In this document: one piece after another, positions 50,689-60,520 of the stretch
Layout of the letters: each line of letters starts with the position of its first letter
How positions within the stretch are numbered: the stretch's first letter is position 1
Source: an uncultured Erwinia sp.
Lineage (GTDB): Bacteria; Pseudomonadota; Gammaproteobacteria; Enterobacterales; Enterobacteriaceae
Direction: 5' to 3'
NCBI GenBank assembly: GCA_946221915.1
Contig: CAMIKG010000002.1
Coordinates: forward strand, 124,001 to 188,000
Length of the DNA: 64,000 bases
Notes under the pieces: generated by a model
Told to the model about the DNA's origin: nothing
The model's database searches: none
What the model saw: only the letters and a program-made list of their open reading frames with translations
Position numbers and translations under genes: made by a program

Positions 50689-51679
50689 TACTGCTCTTGA
50701 TCATGGTAATGGCGAGGTTAAGCGCCGTGATGAAGCTGCCCGCATCCGCTGTACCCTGACCTGCCAGTTCAAGGGCAGTGCCGTGGTCAACAGAGGTACG
50801 GATAAATGGCAGGCCGAGGGTGATATTCACCGCGCGGCCAAATCCCTGGTATTTTAGCACCGGAAGTCCCTGATCGTGATACATCGCTAACACCGCATCA
50901 GCGTGTTGCAGATATTTCGGCTGGAACAGGGTATCCGCGGGCAGTGGACCGGTCAGCAGCATACCTTGCTGACGCAGTTCGTTAAGCGCCGGGATAATGG
51001 TATCAATCTCTTCACGGCCCATATGGCCGCCTTCGCCAGCGTGCGGATTCAGGCCACAGACGAAGATATGCGGTGTTGCGAGGCCAAACTTGCTCTGCAG
51101 ATCCTGATGCAGGATGTTAATCACTTCATGCAGGCTGTCACGGGTAATCGCAGCAGAGACATCTTTCAGCGGCAAATGGGTGGTGGCCAGCGCAACGCGG
51201 AGTTCCTCCGTTGCCAGCATCATCACCACCCGTTCGCGCGCGGCGCGTTCGGCAAAGAATTCGGTATGGCCGGTAAACGGAATACCGGCATCGTTGATCA
51301 CCCCTTTGTGCACCGGACCGGTAATCAGCGCGGCGAACTCGCCGTTCAGACAACCGTCACAGGCGCGCGCCAGGGTGTCCAGCACGTAATGACCGTTAGC
51401 GACAGCGAGTTCACCGGCGGTCACCGGCTGCGCCAGCTCTGCCGGCAGCACCGTCAGGGTGCCTGCCTGTTGTGGCTGAACGGCCACGCCAGGCTGATAC
51501 TCGCGCAATGTTAACGGCAGGCCCAGCTGCTGCGCGCGATGGCGCAGCAGTTGCGGACTGGCGCACACTACCAGTTCAACCGGCCAGTCACGCTGTGCCA
51601 GCTGAACGGTGAGGTCGGGACCAATCCCGGCGGGTTCGCCGGGAGTGATCACCACGCGTATATTACTGAGCATTGGCAT
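50681..51679 (-). CDS. pdxA: 4-hydroxythreonine-4-phosphate dehydrogenase
   Basis: 332 residues (E. coli 329). A step of pyridoxal phosphate synthesis. The ITPGEPAGIGPDL N-terminus, GHTEFFAERA, and metal-binding His residues in NPHAGEGGHMG and YHDQG are typical. The start lies inside the end of surA: ATG at 51679 and a second ATG at 51673 are both possible, and no strong Shine-Dalgarno separates them. Part of the surA-pdxA-rsmA-apaGH cluster. Confidence 0.96.
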   Translation of the reverse strand: MPMLSNIRVVITPGEPAGIGPDLTVQLAQRDWPVELVVCASPQLLRHRAQQLGLPLTLREYQPGVAVQPQQAGTLTVLPAELAQPVTAGELAVANGHYVLDTLARACDGCLNGEFAALITGPVHKGVINDAGIPFTGHTEFFAERAARERVVMMLATEELRVALATTHLPLKDVSAAITRDSLHEVINILHQDLQSKFGLATPHIFVCGLNPHAGEGGHMGREEIDTIIPALNELRQQGMLLTGPLPADTLFQPKYLQHADAVLAMYHDQGLPVLKYQGFGRAVNITLGLPFIRTSVDHGTALELAGQGTADAGSFITALNLAITMIKSSNE

Positions 51680-52958
51680 CCAGAATTTTCACGTAAGCAC
51701 TGGCGCGTTGTTCCTGCATCCAGGTCTGTGCTTCTTCTGCAAACTTACGGTTAAACAGCAGACGGTAAGCGCGCTCTTTCTGAGCCGCGTCAGTTTTATC
51801 CACCTGGCGGGTATCCAGCAGCTGGATCAGGTGCCAGCCGAAGGAAGAGTGAACTGGCTGGCTGAGCTGGCCTTTGTTCAGCTTCAGCAGGGCATCGCGG
51901 AAGGCAGGATCGAATACTTCCGGCGAGGTCCAGCCCAGATCGCCGCCCTGGTTAGCGGAACCGGGATCGTCAGAGAGTTGCTTCGCTGCATTCGCGAAAC
52001 TGGTTTTACCGCTCTGAATATCCGCAGCCACTTCCTGCAGTTTCTGGCGCGCCTGCGCGTCGGTAAGCACCGGCGATGGCTTCAGCAGAATATGACGTGC
52101 ATGCACTTCGGTGACGGAAATATTCTGGCTCTCGCCGCGCACGTCATTCACTTTCAGGATATGGAAGCCGACACCGGAACGGATTGGCCCCACAACATCG
52201 CCTTTCTTCGCGCTGCTCAGCGCCTGCGAGAACAGGCTAGGCAGCTCTTCAATTTTGCCCCAGCCCATGTTGCCGCCTTTAAGCGCCTGCGGGTCGGCCG
52301 AGTAGGTCACCGCCAGCTTGCCGAAATCGGCGCCGCCACGCAGTTCACTCATCAGCTGTTTCGCCAGGTTTTCCTGATCGTCCACCTGTTGCTGGGTTGG
52401 ATTCTCCGGCAGCGGCAGCAGAATATGACTGACATTCAGTTCGGTGCCGCGGTTATGCTGAGCGCCCACCTGCTCGGCCAGCGCATCCACTTCCTGTGGC
52501 AGAATGGTGACGCGACGACGCACTTCGTTGTTGCGCACTTCGGCAATCTGCATCTCTTTGCGGATCTGTTCACGGTAAACGTTGTAATTGACGCCGTCAT
52601 AGGCCAGACGGCTGCGCATCTGGTCAAGGCTCATTTGGTTCTGTGCTGCGATATTGGCGATGGCTTGATCGAGCTGTTGATCGGTAATCTGTACGCCCAT
52701 CTGTTTGCCCATCTGCAGCAGGATATTATCCATAATCAGACGTTCAACAATTTGATGGCGCAGGGTGCGATCGTCAGGCAGCTGCTGACCGGCCTGCTGC
52801 GCCTGGGCTTTCACCGAGCTCATCATGCCATCAACATCACTCTCTAACACCACACCGTTGTTCACGACGGCGGCAACTTTATCAACAACTTGCGGCGCTG
52901 CAAACGCGGTATTGGCTACCAGAGCCACACCAAGCATCAGCGTTTTCCAGTTCTTCAT
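51663..52958 (-). CDS. surA: Periplasmic chaperone and peptidyl-prolyl isomerase SurA
   Basis: 431 residues (E. coli 428). Signal peptide (1-20, ending AFA), an N-terminal chaperone domain, two parvulin domains (about 173-274 and 283-382), and a C-terminal helix. It escorts outer-membrane proteins, including LptD encoded just upstream in the same operon. The stop codon lies inside pdxA. 54 bases separate it from lptD. Confidence 0.98.
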   Translation of the reverse strand: MKNWKTLMLGVALVANTAFAAPQVVDKVAAVVNNGVVLESDVDGMMSSVKAQAQQAGQQLPDDRTLRHQIVERLIMDNILLQMGKQMGVQITDQQLDQAIANIAAQNQMSLDQMRSRLAYDGVNYNVYREQIRKEMQIAEVRNNEVRRRVTILPQEVDALAEQVGAQHNRGTELNVSHILLPLPENPTQQQVDDQENLAKQLMSELRGGADFGKLAVTYSADPQALKGGNMGWGKIEELPSLFSQALSSAKKGDVVGPIRSGVGFHILKVNDVRGESQNISVTEVHARHILLKPSPVLTDAQARQKLQEVAADIQSGKTSFANAAKQLSDDPGSANQGGDLGWTSPEVFDPAFRDALLKLNKGQLSQPVHSSFGWHLIQLLDTRQVDKTDAAQKERAYRLLFNRKFAEEAQTWMQEQRASAYVKILDANAQ

Positions 52959-53012
52959 ACTTTTTCCATTCTTCTTTCCGCACTGCGGGTTTGCATGTCA
53001 AACATTACAACA

Positions 53013-55382
53013 TCAGAAAGCACGCTGGTAAGGCAGAATGCCCTCACGCAGCATTTGACCGGTGCCTAAGCCATAGTTCGAGCTCAGGCCACGCAGTTCA
53101 ATGTTGAACGAGATTTGGTTGTCATATTTACTGTTGTTGTTTTCCCAGCCGTTGATTTTACGCTCGTAACCGAGGCGGATCGCATAACAGCAGGAGCTAT
53201 ATTGCAGACCAACCAGCTGATCGGCGGACTGTTGCGATTTGGTGTCGTAATAGTACGCACCGACAACAGACCAGGCATCAGCAACCGGCCAGCTCGCCGT
53301 GACACCCACCTGCGAAATACCGTTCTTGTAGATGGGGTTGTTAATCACGTTAATATTCTGGCTCTGCAGTGCCGAAGCCACATATTCCGGGCTGCTGTAA
53401 CGATAGTTCAGCTGAACCATACGGTCTGCGTCACGACGATACTCCAGCACCGCATTACCCTGTGCAATATTGTCCAGTCGCGTGTCGTACTGAATCCCGC
53501 CACGCGTGCTCCAGCGATCGCTAATCTTCCAGTATGTATCACCGGCCCACACCAGGCTGCCAGTGTCATCTTCCTCGCTCACGGTGTTGAGTCCGGTGCG
53601 TGAAGGGGTAAACGAGTAGATTTGACCCACAGAAACGTTAAAACGTTCAACCAGATCGTTATCATAAATGCGTGACGTCAGGCCGGTGGTGACCTGATTG
53701 GCTGATGCGATGCGATCCAGGCCGCTGTAGGTGCGGTCGCGGAACAGACCGGTATAGTCGGTTTGCAGCAATGTGGAGTCATAGGCATTGATATGGCTCT
53801 GGTCGCGATAGGGCACGTACAGATACTGGGCGCGCGGCTCCAGCGTCTGGGTGTAGCCCTCTGACCAGTTCATCTCGCGCTCAAGCACTACCTTGCCGTC
53901 CATTTTAAACTGCGGCATGGTGCGGTTAACCGACTCTTTTAGCTGGTTACCGGCATTTTCGCTGAGCGAGTTGAAATACTCCACATCGTTCTGCTGATAG
54001 TGTGTCGCGAGCAGCTTCGCCTCGGTATTCAGGCTGGCCCAGCCGTTCGATACGGGCAGATTGATAGTCGGTTCAATATGCAGACGAGTAGCATCCGGAT
54101 AACGTTCGTTCACATTGGTGAACTTCACCGCCTGCGCATACAGATGGGTGTCAAACGGTCCGACATCGTTCTGGTACAGATTAATATCCAGCTGCGGTTG
54201 CGCACGATAGATATTATTGGAACTGGTGTTCGAGAACACCTGGAAGTCTTTACTGGATAAGGTCGCATTCCAGTTGGTGTCCGCATAGCCGAAGCTGAAC
54301 TTCTGCGTCAGATAGCCATCTGTCGAAGAGTAGTAAGGCGAACTCAAATCGTTGAAATAGTAGTAGTCGCTGACTTTGGAGTAGTCAGCGTTAAAGCGCC
54401 AGTGTTGATCGTAGACGCCTGAATGACGCCAGAAAAGGAACCAGCGGCTTGAGTCTTTATCGTCAGTACCGCGCGTTGCCTGGTCACGATTGTACTGGTC
54501 ATCCGACGGCAGATAGTCAAACTCGATCAGGCCTGTGCCAAAATCGGTCAGATAACGGAACTCATTCTGCCACTGCAGACCACGCTTACTCATATAGTGT
54601 GGCGTGATGGTCGCATCGAAGTTCGGCGCAATATTCCAGTAGTACGGCAGGAAAAACTCAAAGCCGTTATTGCTGCCATATTTGGCGTTCGGGATCAGGA
54701 ACCCCGAACGGCGGCGATCGCCAATCGGCAGTTGCAGATAGGGGCTGTAGAATACCGGCACGGCGCCAATTTTAAAGCGCGCGTTCCAGATTTCGGCCAC
54801 TTCTTCCTGGCGATCCTGAATCACTTCAGACCCTACTACACTCCAGCTGTTATCACCGGGCAGACAGGTAGTAAAGCTGCCGTTTTCCAGAATGGTATAG
54901 CGGTTTTCACCGCGCAGTTTCATTTGATCGGCAACGCCACGCCCCTGGCGACCCACCATCTGATAGTCGCCATTCCAGACGTTGGTGTCTTTGGTATTGA
55001 GATTCGACCACGCTTTCGGACCTTTCAGGATGACCTGATCGTCGTCATAGTGCACATTACCCAGCGCGTCGACGGTGCGGGTCGGTGCGGTTTGTCCCGG
55101 CAAGGTTTTTTGATGCAGCTGCACTTCATCTGATTGCAGACGGCTATTCCCTTGCTGTATATCCACATTACCGGTGAATACCGCGCTATCGGGATAGTTG
55201 CCTTTGGCGTTATCCGCGTTAATCGTTACCGGCAGCTGGTTAGGATCGCCCTGCACTGCGGGGCGATTAAAACTTGGCACGCCAAGCATACACTGCGACA
55301 TTAAGTCGTCGGCAAGTCCCTGCTGGCTGTAGAGTGCTGTACCAATCAGGGTGGCCAGCAAAGTTGGTATACGTTTTTTCAT
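53013..55382 (-). CDS. lptD: LPS assembly outer-membrane protein LptD
   Basis: 789 residues from the ATG at 55382 (E. coli 784); a start at 55418 in the same frame would add a tail with no signal-peptide logic. Signal peptide MKKRIPTLLATLIGTALYSQ, a beta-jellyroll (about 40-200), then a large barrel. The four disulfide cysteines are kept: Cys near 31 (SQCMLGV), near 173 (FTTCLPGD) and the adjacent pair in SSCCYAIRLGYE. With LptE it places LPS in the outer leaflet. SurA, its chaperone, is the next gene. Confidence 0.98.
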   Translation of the reverse strand: MKKRIPTLLATLIGTALYSQQGLADDLMSQCMLGVPSFNRPAVQGDPNQLPVTINADNAKGNYPDSAVFTGNVDIQQGNSRLQSDEVQLHQKTLPGQTAPTRTVDALGNVHYDDDQVILKGPKAWSNLNTKDTNVWNGDYQMVGRQGRGVADQMKLRGENRYTILENGSFTTCLPGDNSWSVVGSEVIQDRQEEVAEIWNARFKIGAVPVFYSPYLQLPIGDRRRSGFLIPNAKYGSNNGFEFFLPYYWNIAPNFDATITPHYMSKRGLQWQNEFRYLTDFGTGLIEFDYLPSDDQYNRDQATRGTDDKDSSRWFLFWRHSGVYDQHWRFNADYSKVSDYYYFNDLSSPYYSSTDGYLTQKFSFGYADTNWNATLSSKDFQVFSNTSSNNIYRAQPQLDINLYQNDVGPFDTHLYAQAVKFTNVNERYPDATRLHIEPTINLPVSNGWASLNTEAKLLATHYQQNDVEYFNSLSENAGNQLKESVNRTMPQFKMDGKVVLEREMNWSEGYTQTLEPRAQYLYVPYRDQSHINAYDSTLLQTDYTGLFRDRTYSGLDRIASANQVTTGLTSRIYDNDLVERFNVSVGQIYSFTPSRTGLNTVSEEDDTGSLVWAGDTYWKISDRWSTRGGIQYDTRLDNIAQGNAVLEYRRDADRMVQLNYRYSSPEYVASALQSQNINVINNPIYKNGISQVGVTASWPVADAWSVVGAYYYDTKSQQSADQLVGLQYSSCCYAIRLGYERKINGWENNNSKYDNQISFNIELRGLSSNYGLGTGQMLREGILPYQRAF

Positions 55383-55566
55383 ACGCGGTATCGAGAATTC
55401 CGTGATAACAGGCATCATGCCGACAAACGGTCAGAGACTAACGTACTCAACAGCGTAGCGCCAGTGTTAATGCTGCCCGTTTACCCGCGTTGCCGATAGG
55501 CTCAGAGATAAATGACAGGTATGATAATGCAATTTTTAGCCGTCAGCATGGCGAATTGAGGAGTAT

Positions 55567-56412
55567 ATGCGCTATTGGGGGAAAGTAATTGGCCTCGTGC
55601 TGGGGTTAATGTCGGGAACCGGCTGGTGGGGCCTCGCGCTGGGCCTCATTTTTGGCCATCTGATTGACAAAATTCGTGGGGTACGGCGGCAGGGATATTT
55701 CAGCAATCAACAATCACGTCAGACGCTGTTTTTTCGCACCACTTTTCAGGTGATGGGGCATTTAACCAAATCAAAGGGACGTGTTACCAATGCGGATATC
55801 CAGATGGCGACGCAGCTAATGGATCGGATGCAGCTGCACGGCGCGGCGCGTACGGCGGCGCAACAGGCGTTTCGTGAAGGCAAGCAGAGCGATTATCCAC
55901 TGCGTAACAAACTGCGTGAGTTGCGCAGCGCCTGTTTTGGCCGCTTTGATTTGATCCGGATGTTTCTGGAAATCCAGATGCAGGCGGCGTTTGCCGACGG
56001 CACGCTGCATCCCAGTGAGCGTAAGGTGCTGTATGTGATTGCTGAGGAGCTGGGCATCTCTCGTCACCAGTTCGACCAGTTTCTGCGCATGATGGCGGGC
56101 GGTCAGCAGTTTGGCGGCGGCGCGCACCAGGGCTGGGGGCACTCGTCGGGATCGTCACATGGTGCGGGCGGTGGTTTTCAGCAGCCGCAACGCGGGCCGA
56201 CGCTGGAAGACGCCTGCAGCGTGCTGGGGGTAAAAACCAGCGATGAAAGCGCCACTATTAAACGCGCTTACCGCAAGCTGATGAGCGAACACCATCCCGA
56301 TAAGCTGGTGGCGAAAGGACTGCCGCCGGAGATGATGAAGATGGCGAAGCAGAAAGCGCAGGAGATTCAGGCGGCGTACGATCTGATCAAGCGGGAGAAA
56401 AACTTTAAATAG
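55567..56412 (+). CDS. djlA: Membrane-anchored J-domain protein DjlA
   Basis: 281 residues (E. coli 271). One N-terminal membrane segment (about 6-29) with Gly spacing typical of its dimerising helix, a TerB-like central domain (about 50-180), a Gly/His-rich linker, and a C-terminal J-domain with HPD in EHHPDKL. It is a DnaK co-chaperone on the inner membrane that induces capsule genes through RcsC when overproduced in E. coli. GAGGAG precedes the ATG. Divergent from lptD, as in E. coli. Confidence 0.97.
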   Translation: MRYWGKVIGLVLGLMSGTGWWGLALGLIFGHLIDKIRGVRRQGYFSNQQSRQTLFFRTTFQVMGHLTKSKGRVTNADIQMATQLMDRMQLHGAARTAAQQAFREGKQSDYPLRNKLRELRSACFGRFDLIRMFLEIQMQAAFADGTLHPSERKVLYVIAEELGISRHQFDQFLRMMAGGQQFGGGAHQGWGHSSGSSHGAGGGFQQPQRGPTLEDACSVLGVKTSDESATIKRAYRKLMSEHHPDKLVAKGLPPEMMKMAKQKAQEIQAAYDLIKREKNFK

Positions 56413-56461
56413 TACGCTGGCGATTCCACGGAAACTACGTGGCTGTGAGACCGAGCCCGCT

Positions 56462-56590
56462 CAGGGAATACGGTCAGCTACGGAAAGTCGCTTTGCGTCA
56501 TCCGTGGCCGCTCGGCCCGCGCCGTCCATAGCGGCACGGACCGCGTCCTGCCAGGCGCGGGACGCTTTCCTCCGCTGACCGTGTTCCCTG
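56462..56590. repeat. Large imperfect inverted repeat (about 130 bases)
   Basis: Outer arms CAGGGAATACGGTCAGC (56462-56478) and GCTGACCGTGTTCCCTG (56574-56590) pair at 16 of 17 positions plus one G-T; inner GGAAAG (56482-56487) / CTTTCC (56565-56570) extends the stem. The loop is GC-rich with further pairing. It fills most of the 265-base djlA-rluA gap, which holds no gene I can support. Confidence 0.8.
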
Positions 56591-56677
56591 CGCCCTGATC
56601 ATCAGCGTTGCTGTCCGGTTTCAGGTTCATTGTGCCTGGTGTTTGCCGGCAGTCTCTGAAGGGGGGAGCCTGGCTGC

Positions 56678-57331
56678 TTAAAACTCCGCCGGCTGGCGAA
56701 ACGTCATTGGCGTCTTATATTCCGGATGGGTAATGGTCAGCATCTCGGCATGCAGCTGCAGCCTTGGTGCCATCGCCCGGGCGTCGTCATGGGCATAAAA
56801 GTTATCGCCGAGAATCGGATGGCCGAGCGCCAGCATATGCACACGCAGCTGGTGTGAGCGACCGGTAATCGGTTTTAGCTGTACGCGTGCACTGTTATCC
56901 GCTGCATACTCCAGCACTTCATACTCCGTCTGTGCGGCTTTACCGGTTTCAAAACAGACTTTCTGTTTTGGCCGGTTTGGCCAGTCACAAATCAGCGGCA
57001 AATCCACCACGCCTTTTTCCGCCTGCGGATGTCCCCAGACGCGTGCGACATAAGTTTTTTGCGGTTCACGCTCGCGGAACTGCCGCTTAAGCTCACGCTC
57101 CGCCGCTTTGGTTAGTGCGACAATAATAATACCACTGGTGGCCATATCGAGGCGGTGCACCGATTCGGCAGCGGGAAAATCACGCTGGATACGGGTCATC
57201 ACGCTGTCTTTGTGTTCTTCGAGTCGACCAGGTACTGAGAGCAAGCCGCTGGGCTTGTTGACCACCATAATATGCTGATCCTGATACAGGATATGCAGCC
57301 AGGGCTGTTGCGGGGGATTGTAAGGTTCCAT
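56678..57331 (-). CDS. rluA: Pseudouridine synthase RluA
   Basis: 217 residues (E. coli RluA 219). Makes pseudouridine at 23S rRNA position 746 and tRNA position 32. Catalytic Asp in VHRLDMATSGIIIV (near residue 64), and the RluA-type GRSHQLRVHML motif near residue 160. There is no S4 domain, as expected for RluA. Convergent with djlA, and 129 bases from rapA on the same strand with a hairpin between. Confidence 0.96.
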   Translation of the reverse strand: MEPYNPPQQPWLHILYQDQHIMVVNKPSGLLSVPGRLEEHKDSVMTRIQRDFPAAESVHRLDMATSGIIIVALTKAAERELKRQFREREPQKTYVARVWGHPQAEKGVVDLPLICDWPNRPKQKVCFETGKAAQTEYEVLEYAADNSARVQLKPITGRSHQLRVHMLALGHPILGDNFYAHDDARAMAPRLQLHAEMLTITHPEYKTPMTFRQPAEF

Positions 57332-57430
57332 GATATATCGCCTGAGGCTTGCTGTACGGCGTGATTAGCGCGCAGTGTAGCGGAAAACGGGATTAAACGA
57401 GCGTTTATTTTTCCGCCTGTGTGAAAGCGT

Positions 57431-57454
57431 GCCCTCCGCCGACAGGCGGAGGGC
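57431..57454 (-). terminator. rapA terminator hairpin
   Basis: GCCCTCCGCC / GGCGGAGGGC (57431-57440, 57445-57454), a perfect 10-bp stem six bases after the rapA stop on the minus strand; no clean U-tract. Confidence 0.65.
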
Positions 57455-57460
57455 ATGGGT

Positions 57461-60367
57461 TTACTGGTGTGTGACCACAATCAGACGCAGCGCATCCAGA
57501 CGCCAGCTGGCGTCGTTGAGGCTTTCCAGAACCTGGGCACGGTTAGTTTCCAGCGCCTCGATTTCATCCTCACGGATGTTCGGGTTGACGGCTTTTAGCG
57601 CCTCGAGGCGTGACAGCTCGGCGCTCAGCTTCTCATCTGCTTCCTGACGCGCGGCATCGATTATTACGCGCGCTTCCGCTGCTGCCTGGTCTTCCGACAG
57701 TTTCAGAATTTCATGCACATCCTGCTGCACGGCGTTGACCAGCTTGCTGGCAGTGTGGCGATTGACGGCGTTAAGCTGGCGGTTAAAGCTCTCGAATTCG
57801 ACCTTCGCCGCCAGGTTGCTGCCTTTGCGATCGACCAGCATGCGGATCGGCGTTGGCGGCAGGAAGCGGGTCAGCTGCAACTGTTTCGGCGCCTGGGCTT
57901 CCACGACATAAATCAGCTCCAGCAGCAGAGTGCCAACCGGCAGCGCTTTATTTTTCAGCAGCGACAGCGCGCAGCTGCCGGTATCGCCAGAAAGGATCAG
58001 ATCGAGACCGTTACGGATGATCGGATGCTCCCAGCTGACATACTGCGCATCTTCACGCGACAGCGCCTGGTTGCGATCGAAGGTGATGGTGCAGCCATCT
58101 TCCGGCAGACCAGGGAAATCCGGCACCAGCATATGATCCCCTGGCGTCAGCACGATCAGATTATCGCTGCGATCTTCCTGATTAATGCCGACAATATCGA
58201 ACAGGTTGAGCGCGAAGTTCACCAGATTGGTGTCGCTGTCCTGCGCGGCGATCTGCTCCGCCAGCGCCAGCGCCTGCTCACCGCCATTGGAGTTCAGCTC
58301 CAGCAGGCGGTCACGACCCTGTTCCAGCTGGGTTTTAATCGCGTCATGTTCGCTGCGGCACTGCTGGATAAATTCGTCCAGCCCATCCACGCTCTCCGGC
58401 GCGGCCAGGTACTCCACCAGCTGGCTATAGACCTTGTCATAGATTGCGCGGCCGGTCGGGCAGGTATGCTCAAAGGCGTCGAGACCTTCGTGATACCAGC
58501 GCACCAGCACCGACTGCGCGGTTTTTTCCAGGTAAGGCACCATAATCTGGATATCATGCGCCTGACCGATACGGTCCAGACGGCCAATACGCTGCTCCAG
58601 CAGATCCGGGTTAAACGGCAGGTCGAACATCACCAGACGGCTGGCGAACTGGAAGTTGCGTCCTTCCGAGCCAATTTCCGAGCACAGCAAAACCTGCGCG
58701 CCGCCGTCTTCCGTGGCAAAGTACGCCGCGGCGCGGTCACGCTCGATGATCGATAACCCTTCATGGAACACCGCCGCGCGAATACCTTCGCGTTCACGCA
58801 GTACCTGCTCCAGTTGCAGCGCGGTGGCGGCTTTGGCGCAGATCACCAGCACCTTTTCGTCACGGTTGCTGGTGAGATAGCCGAGCAGCCATTCGACGCG
58901 CGGATCGAAGTTCCACCAGGTGCCGCTGTCGCCTTCAAATTCCTGATAAATCTGCTCCGGATAGAGCATATCGCGTGCGCGTTCATCGACCGATTTACGT
59001 GCGCCCATAATGCCGGAGACCTTAATCGCCGTCTGATACTGCTGCGGCAGCGGCAGGCGAATCTGGTGCAGTTCACGTTGCGGGAAGCCTTTGACGCCGC
59101 TGCGGGTGTTACGGAACAGCACGCGGCTGGTGCCGTGGCGGTCCATCAGCATGCTGATCAGTTCCTGACGCGCCTGCAGTTTGCCCTCACGTGAGCTGTT
59201 CGCCACCTGCAGCAGCGGCTCGATATCCTGCTCGCCCACCAGCTCGTTGAGCACGTTCATCTCATCGGCTGAGAGCGCTTTATCGGCCAGCAGCATCGCC
59301 ACTGCATCGGCGACCGGGCGGTACTGCTGCTGCTCAGCGACAAACTGCGCGAAATCGTGGAAACGGTTCGGATCGAGCAGGCGCAGACGCGCAAAGTGGC
59401 TGGCCATCCCCAGCTGCTCTGGCGTTGCGGTCAGTAGCAGCACGCCCGGAATGCGTTCGGCCAGCTGCTCAATCACCTGATATTCGCGGCTGACTTCCTC
59501 TTCGCTCCATGCAAGGTGGTGCGCTTCATCGACAATCAGCAGATCCCACTCGGCATCCGCCATTTTCTCCAGGCGCTGTTTGTTGCGGCGCACAAAATCG
59601 AGAGAACAGATCACCAGCTGCTCAGTCTCAAAGGCGTTGTCGCTGTCGTGCTGCGCTTCGGCGTAGCGCTCATCGTCAAACAGTGAGAAGTGCAGGTTAA
59701 AGCGGCGCAGCATCTCCACCAGCCACTGGTGTTGCAGGGTTTCCGGCACCACAATCAGTACGCGCTCGGCGCGGCCCGCCAGCAGCTGCTGATGGATAAT
59801 CATGCCCGCTTCAATGGTTTTACCCAGACCCACTTCATCCGCCAGCAGCACGCGCGGCGCATGGCGGCGGCCAACATCGTGTGCGATATGTAACTGGTGC
59901 GGGATCAGGTTGGTGCGCATGCCGCGCAGGCCGCTGATCGGCAGACGGTACTGCTCACTCTGGTATTTGCGCGCGCGGAAACGCAGGGCAAAGCGGTCCA
60001 TGCGATCGAGCTGACCGGCAAACAGGCGATCCTGCGGCTTACTGAACACCAGTTTGCTGTCCAGCATCACTTCGCGCAGGATAACGTCGTCTTCGTCAGT
60101 ATCCAGACGTTTGCCGACATACACCATCAGGCCGTTTTCATTGCGTGCTTCCGCCACTTCCAGCTGCCAGCCTTCATGGCTGGTCACGGTGTCGCCGGGA
60201 TTGAACATCACGCGGGTGATTGGAGAATCATTTCTGGCATAGAGACGGTTTTCACCCGTGGCCGGGAACAGTAAGGTCACCATACGTGCATCCAGGGCAA
60301 CCACGGTTCCCAGTCCAAGTTCGCTTTCCGTATCGCTGATCCAGCGTTGACCAAGTGTAAAAGGCAT
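57461..60367 (-). CDS. rapA: RNA polymerase recycling ATPase RapA
   Basis: 968 residues, the E. coli RapA (HepA) length. A SWI2/SNF2 helicase-like motor bound to RNA polymerase: two N-terminal Tudor-like domains (1-110), Walker A LADEVGLGKTIEAGMI (about 170), DEAHH box, helicase lobe 2 with QRIGRLDRIGQ near residue 600, and a C-terminal coiled region. It releases stalled polymerase after termination. A spacer of 153 bases separates it from polB. Confidence 0.98.
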   Translation of the reverse strand: MPFTLGQRWISDTESELGLGTVVALDARMVTLLFPATGENRLYARNDSPITRVMFNPGDTVTSHEGWQLEVAEARNENGLMVYVGKRLDTDEDDVILREVMLDSKLVFSKPQDRLFAGQLDRMDRFALRFRARKYQSEQYRLPISGLRGMRTNLIPHQLHIAHDVGRRHAPRVLLADEVGLGKTIEAGMIIHQQLLAGRAERVLIVVPETLQHQWLVEMLRRFNLHFSLFDDERYAEAQHDSDNAFETEQLVICSLDFVRRNKQRLEKMADAEWDLLIVDEAHHLAWSEEEVSREYQVIEQLAERIPGVLLLTATPEQLGMASHFARLRLLDPNRFHDFAQFVAEQQQYRPVADAVAMLLADKALSADEMNVLNELVGEQDIEPLLQVANSSREGKLQARQELISMLMDRHGTSRVLFRNTRSGVKGFPQRELHQIRLPLPQQYQTAIKVSGIMGARKSVDERARDMLYPEQIYQEFEGDSGTWWNFDPRVEWLLGYLTSNRDEKVLVICAKAATALQLEQVLREREGIRAAVFHEGLSIIERDRAAAYFATEDGGAQVLLCSEIGSEGRNFQFASRLVMFDLPFNPDLLEQRIGRLDRIGQAHDIQIMVPYLEKTAQSVLVRWYHEGLDAFEHTCPTGRAIYDKVYSQLVEYLAAPESVDGLDEFIQQCRSEHDAIKTQLEQGRDRLLELNSNGGEQALALAEQIAAQDSDTNLVNFALNLFDIVGINQEDRSDNLIVLTPGDHMLVPDFPGLPEDGCTITFDRNQALSREDAQYVSWEHPIIRNGLDLILSGDTGSCALSLLKNKALPVGTLLLELIYVVEAQAPKQLQLTRFLPPTPIRMLVDRKGSNLAAKVEFESFNRQLNAVNRHTASKLVNAVQQDVHEILKLSEDQAAAEARVIIDAARQEADEKLSAELSRLEALKAVNPNIREDEIEALETNRAQVLESLNDASWRLDALRLIVVTHQ

Positions 60368-60520
60368 AGATTGTTGGCTCGATTCTCGTAATGAAGAGTA
60401 CTAACCACGCGCTCAGGGCAATAGTATGGCGGCCAGACGCAGAGGGTCTGGCTGGCAATGCCGAACGGTGAAATGAAGAAAGGGCGCTATGGTACTGGAA
60501 GGTAACGCGTTCGTCACCTG

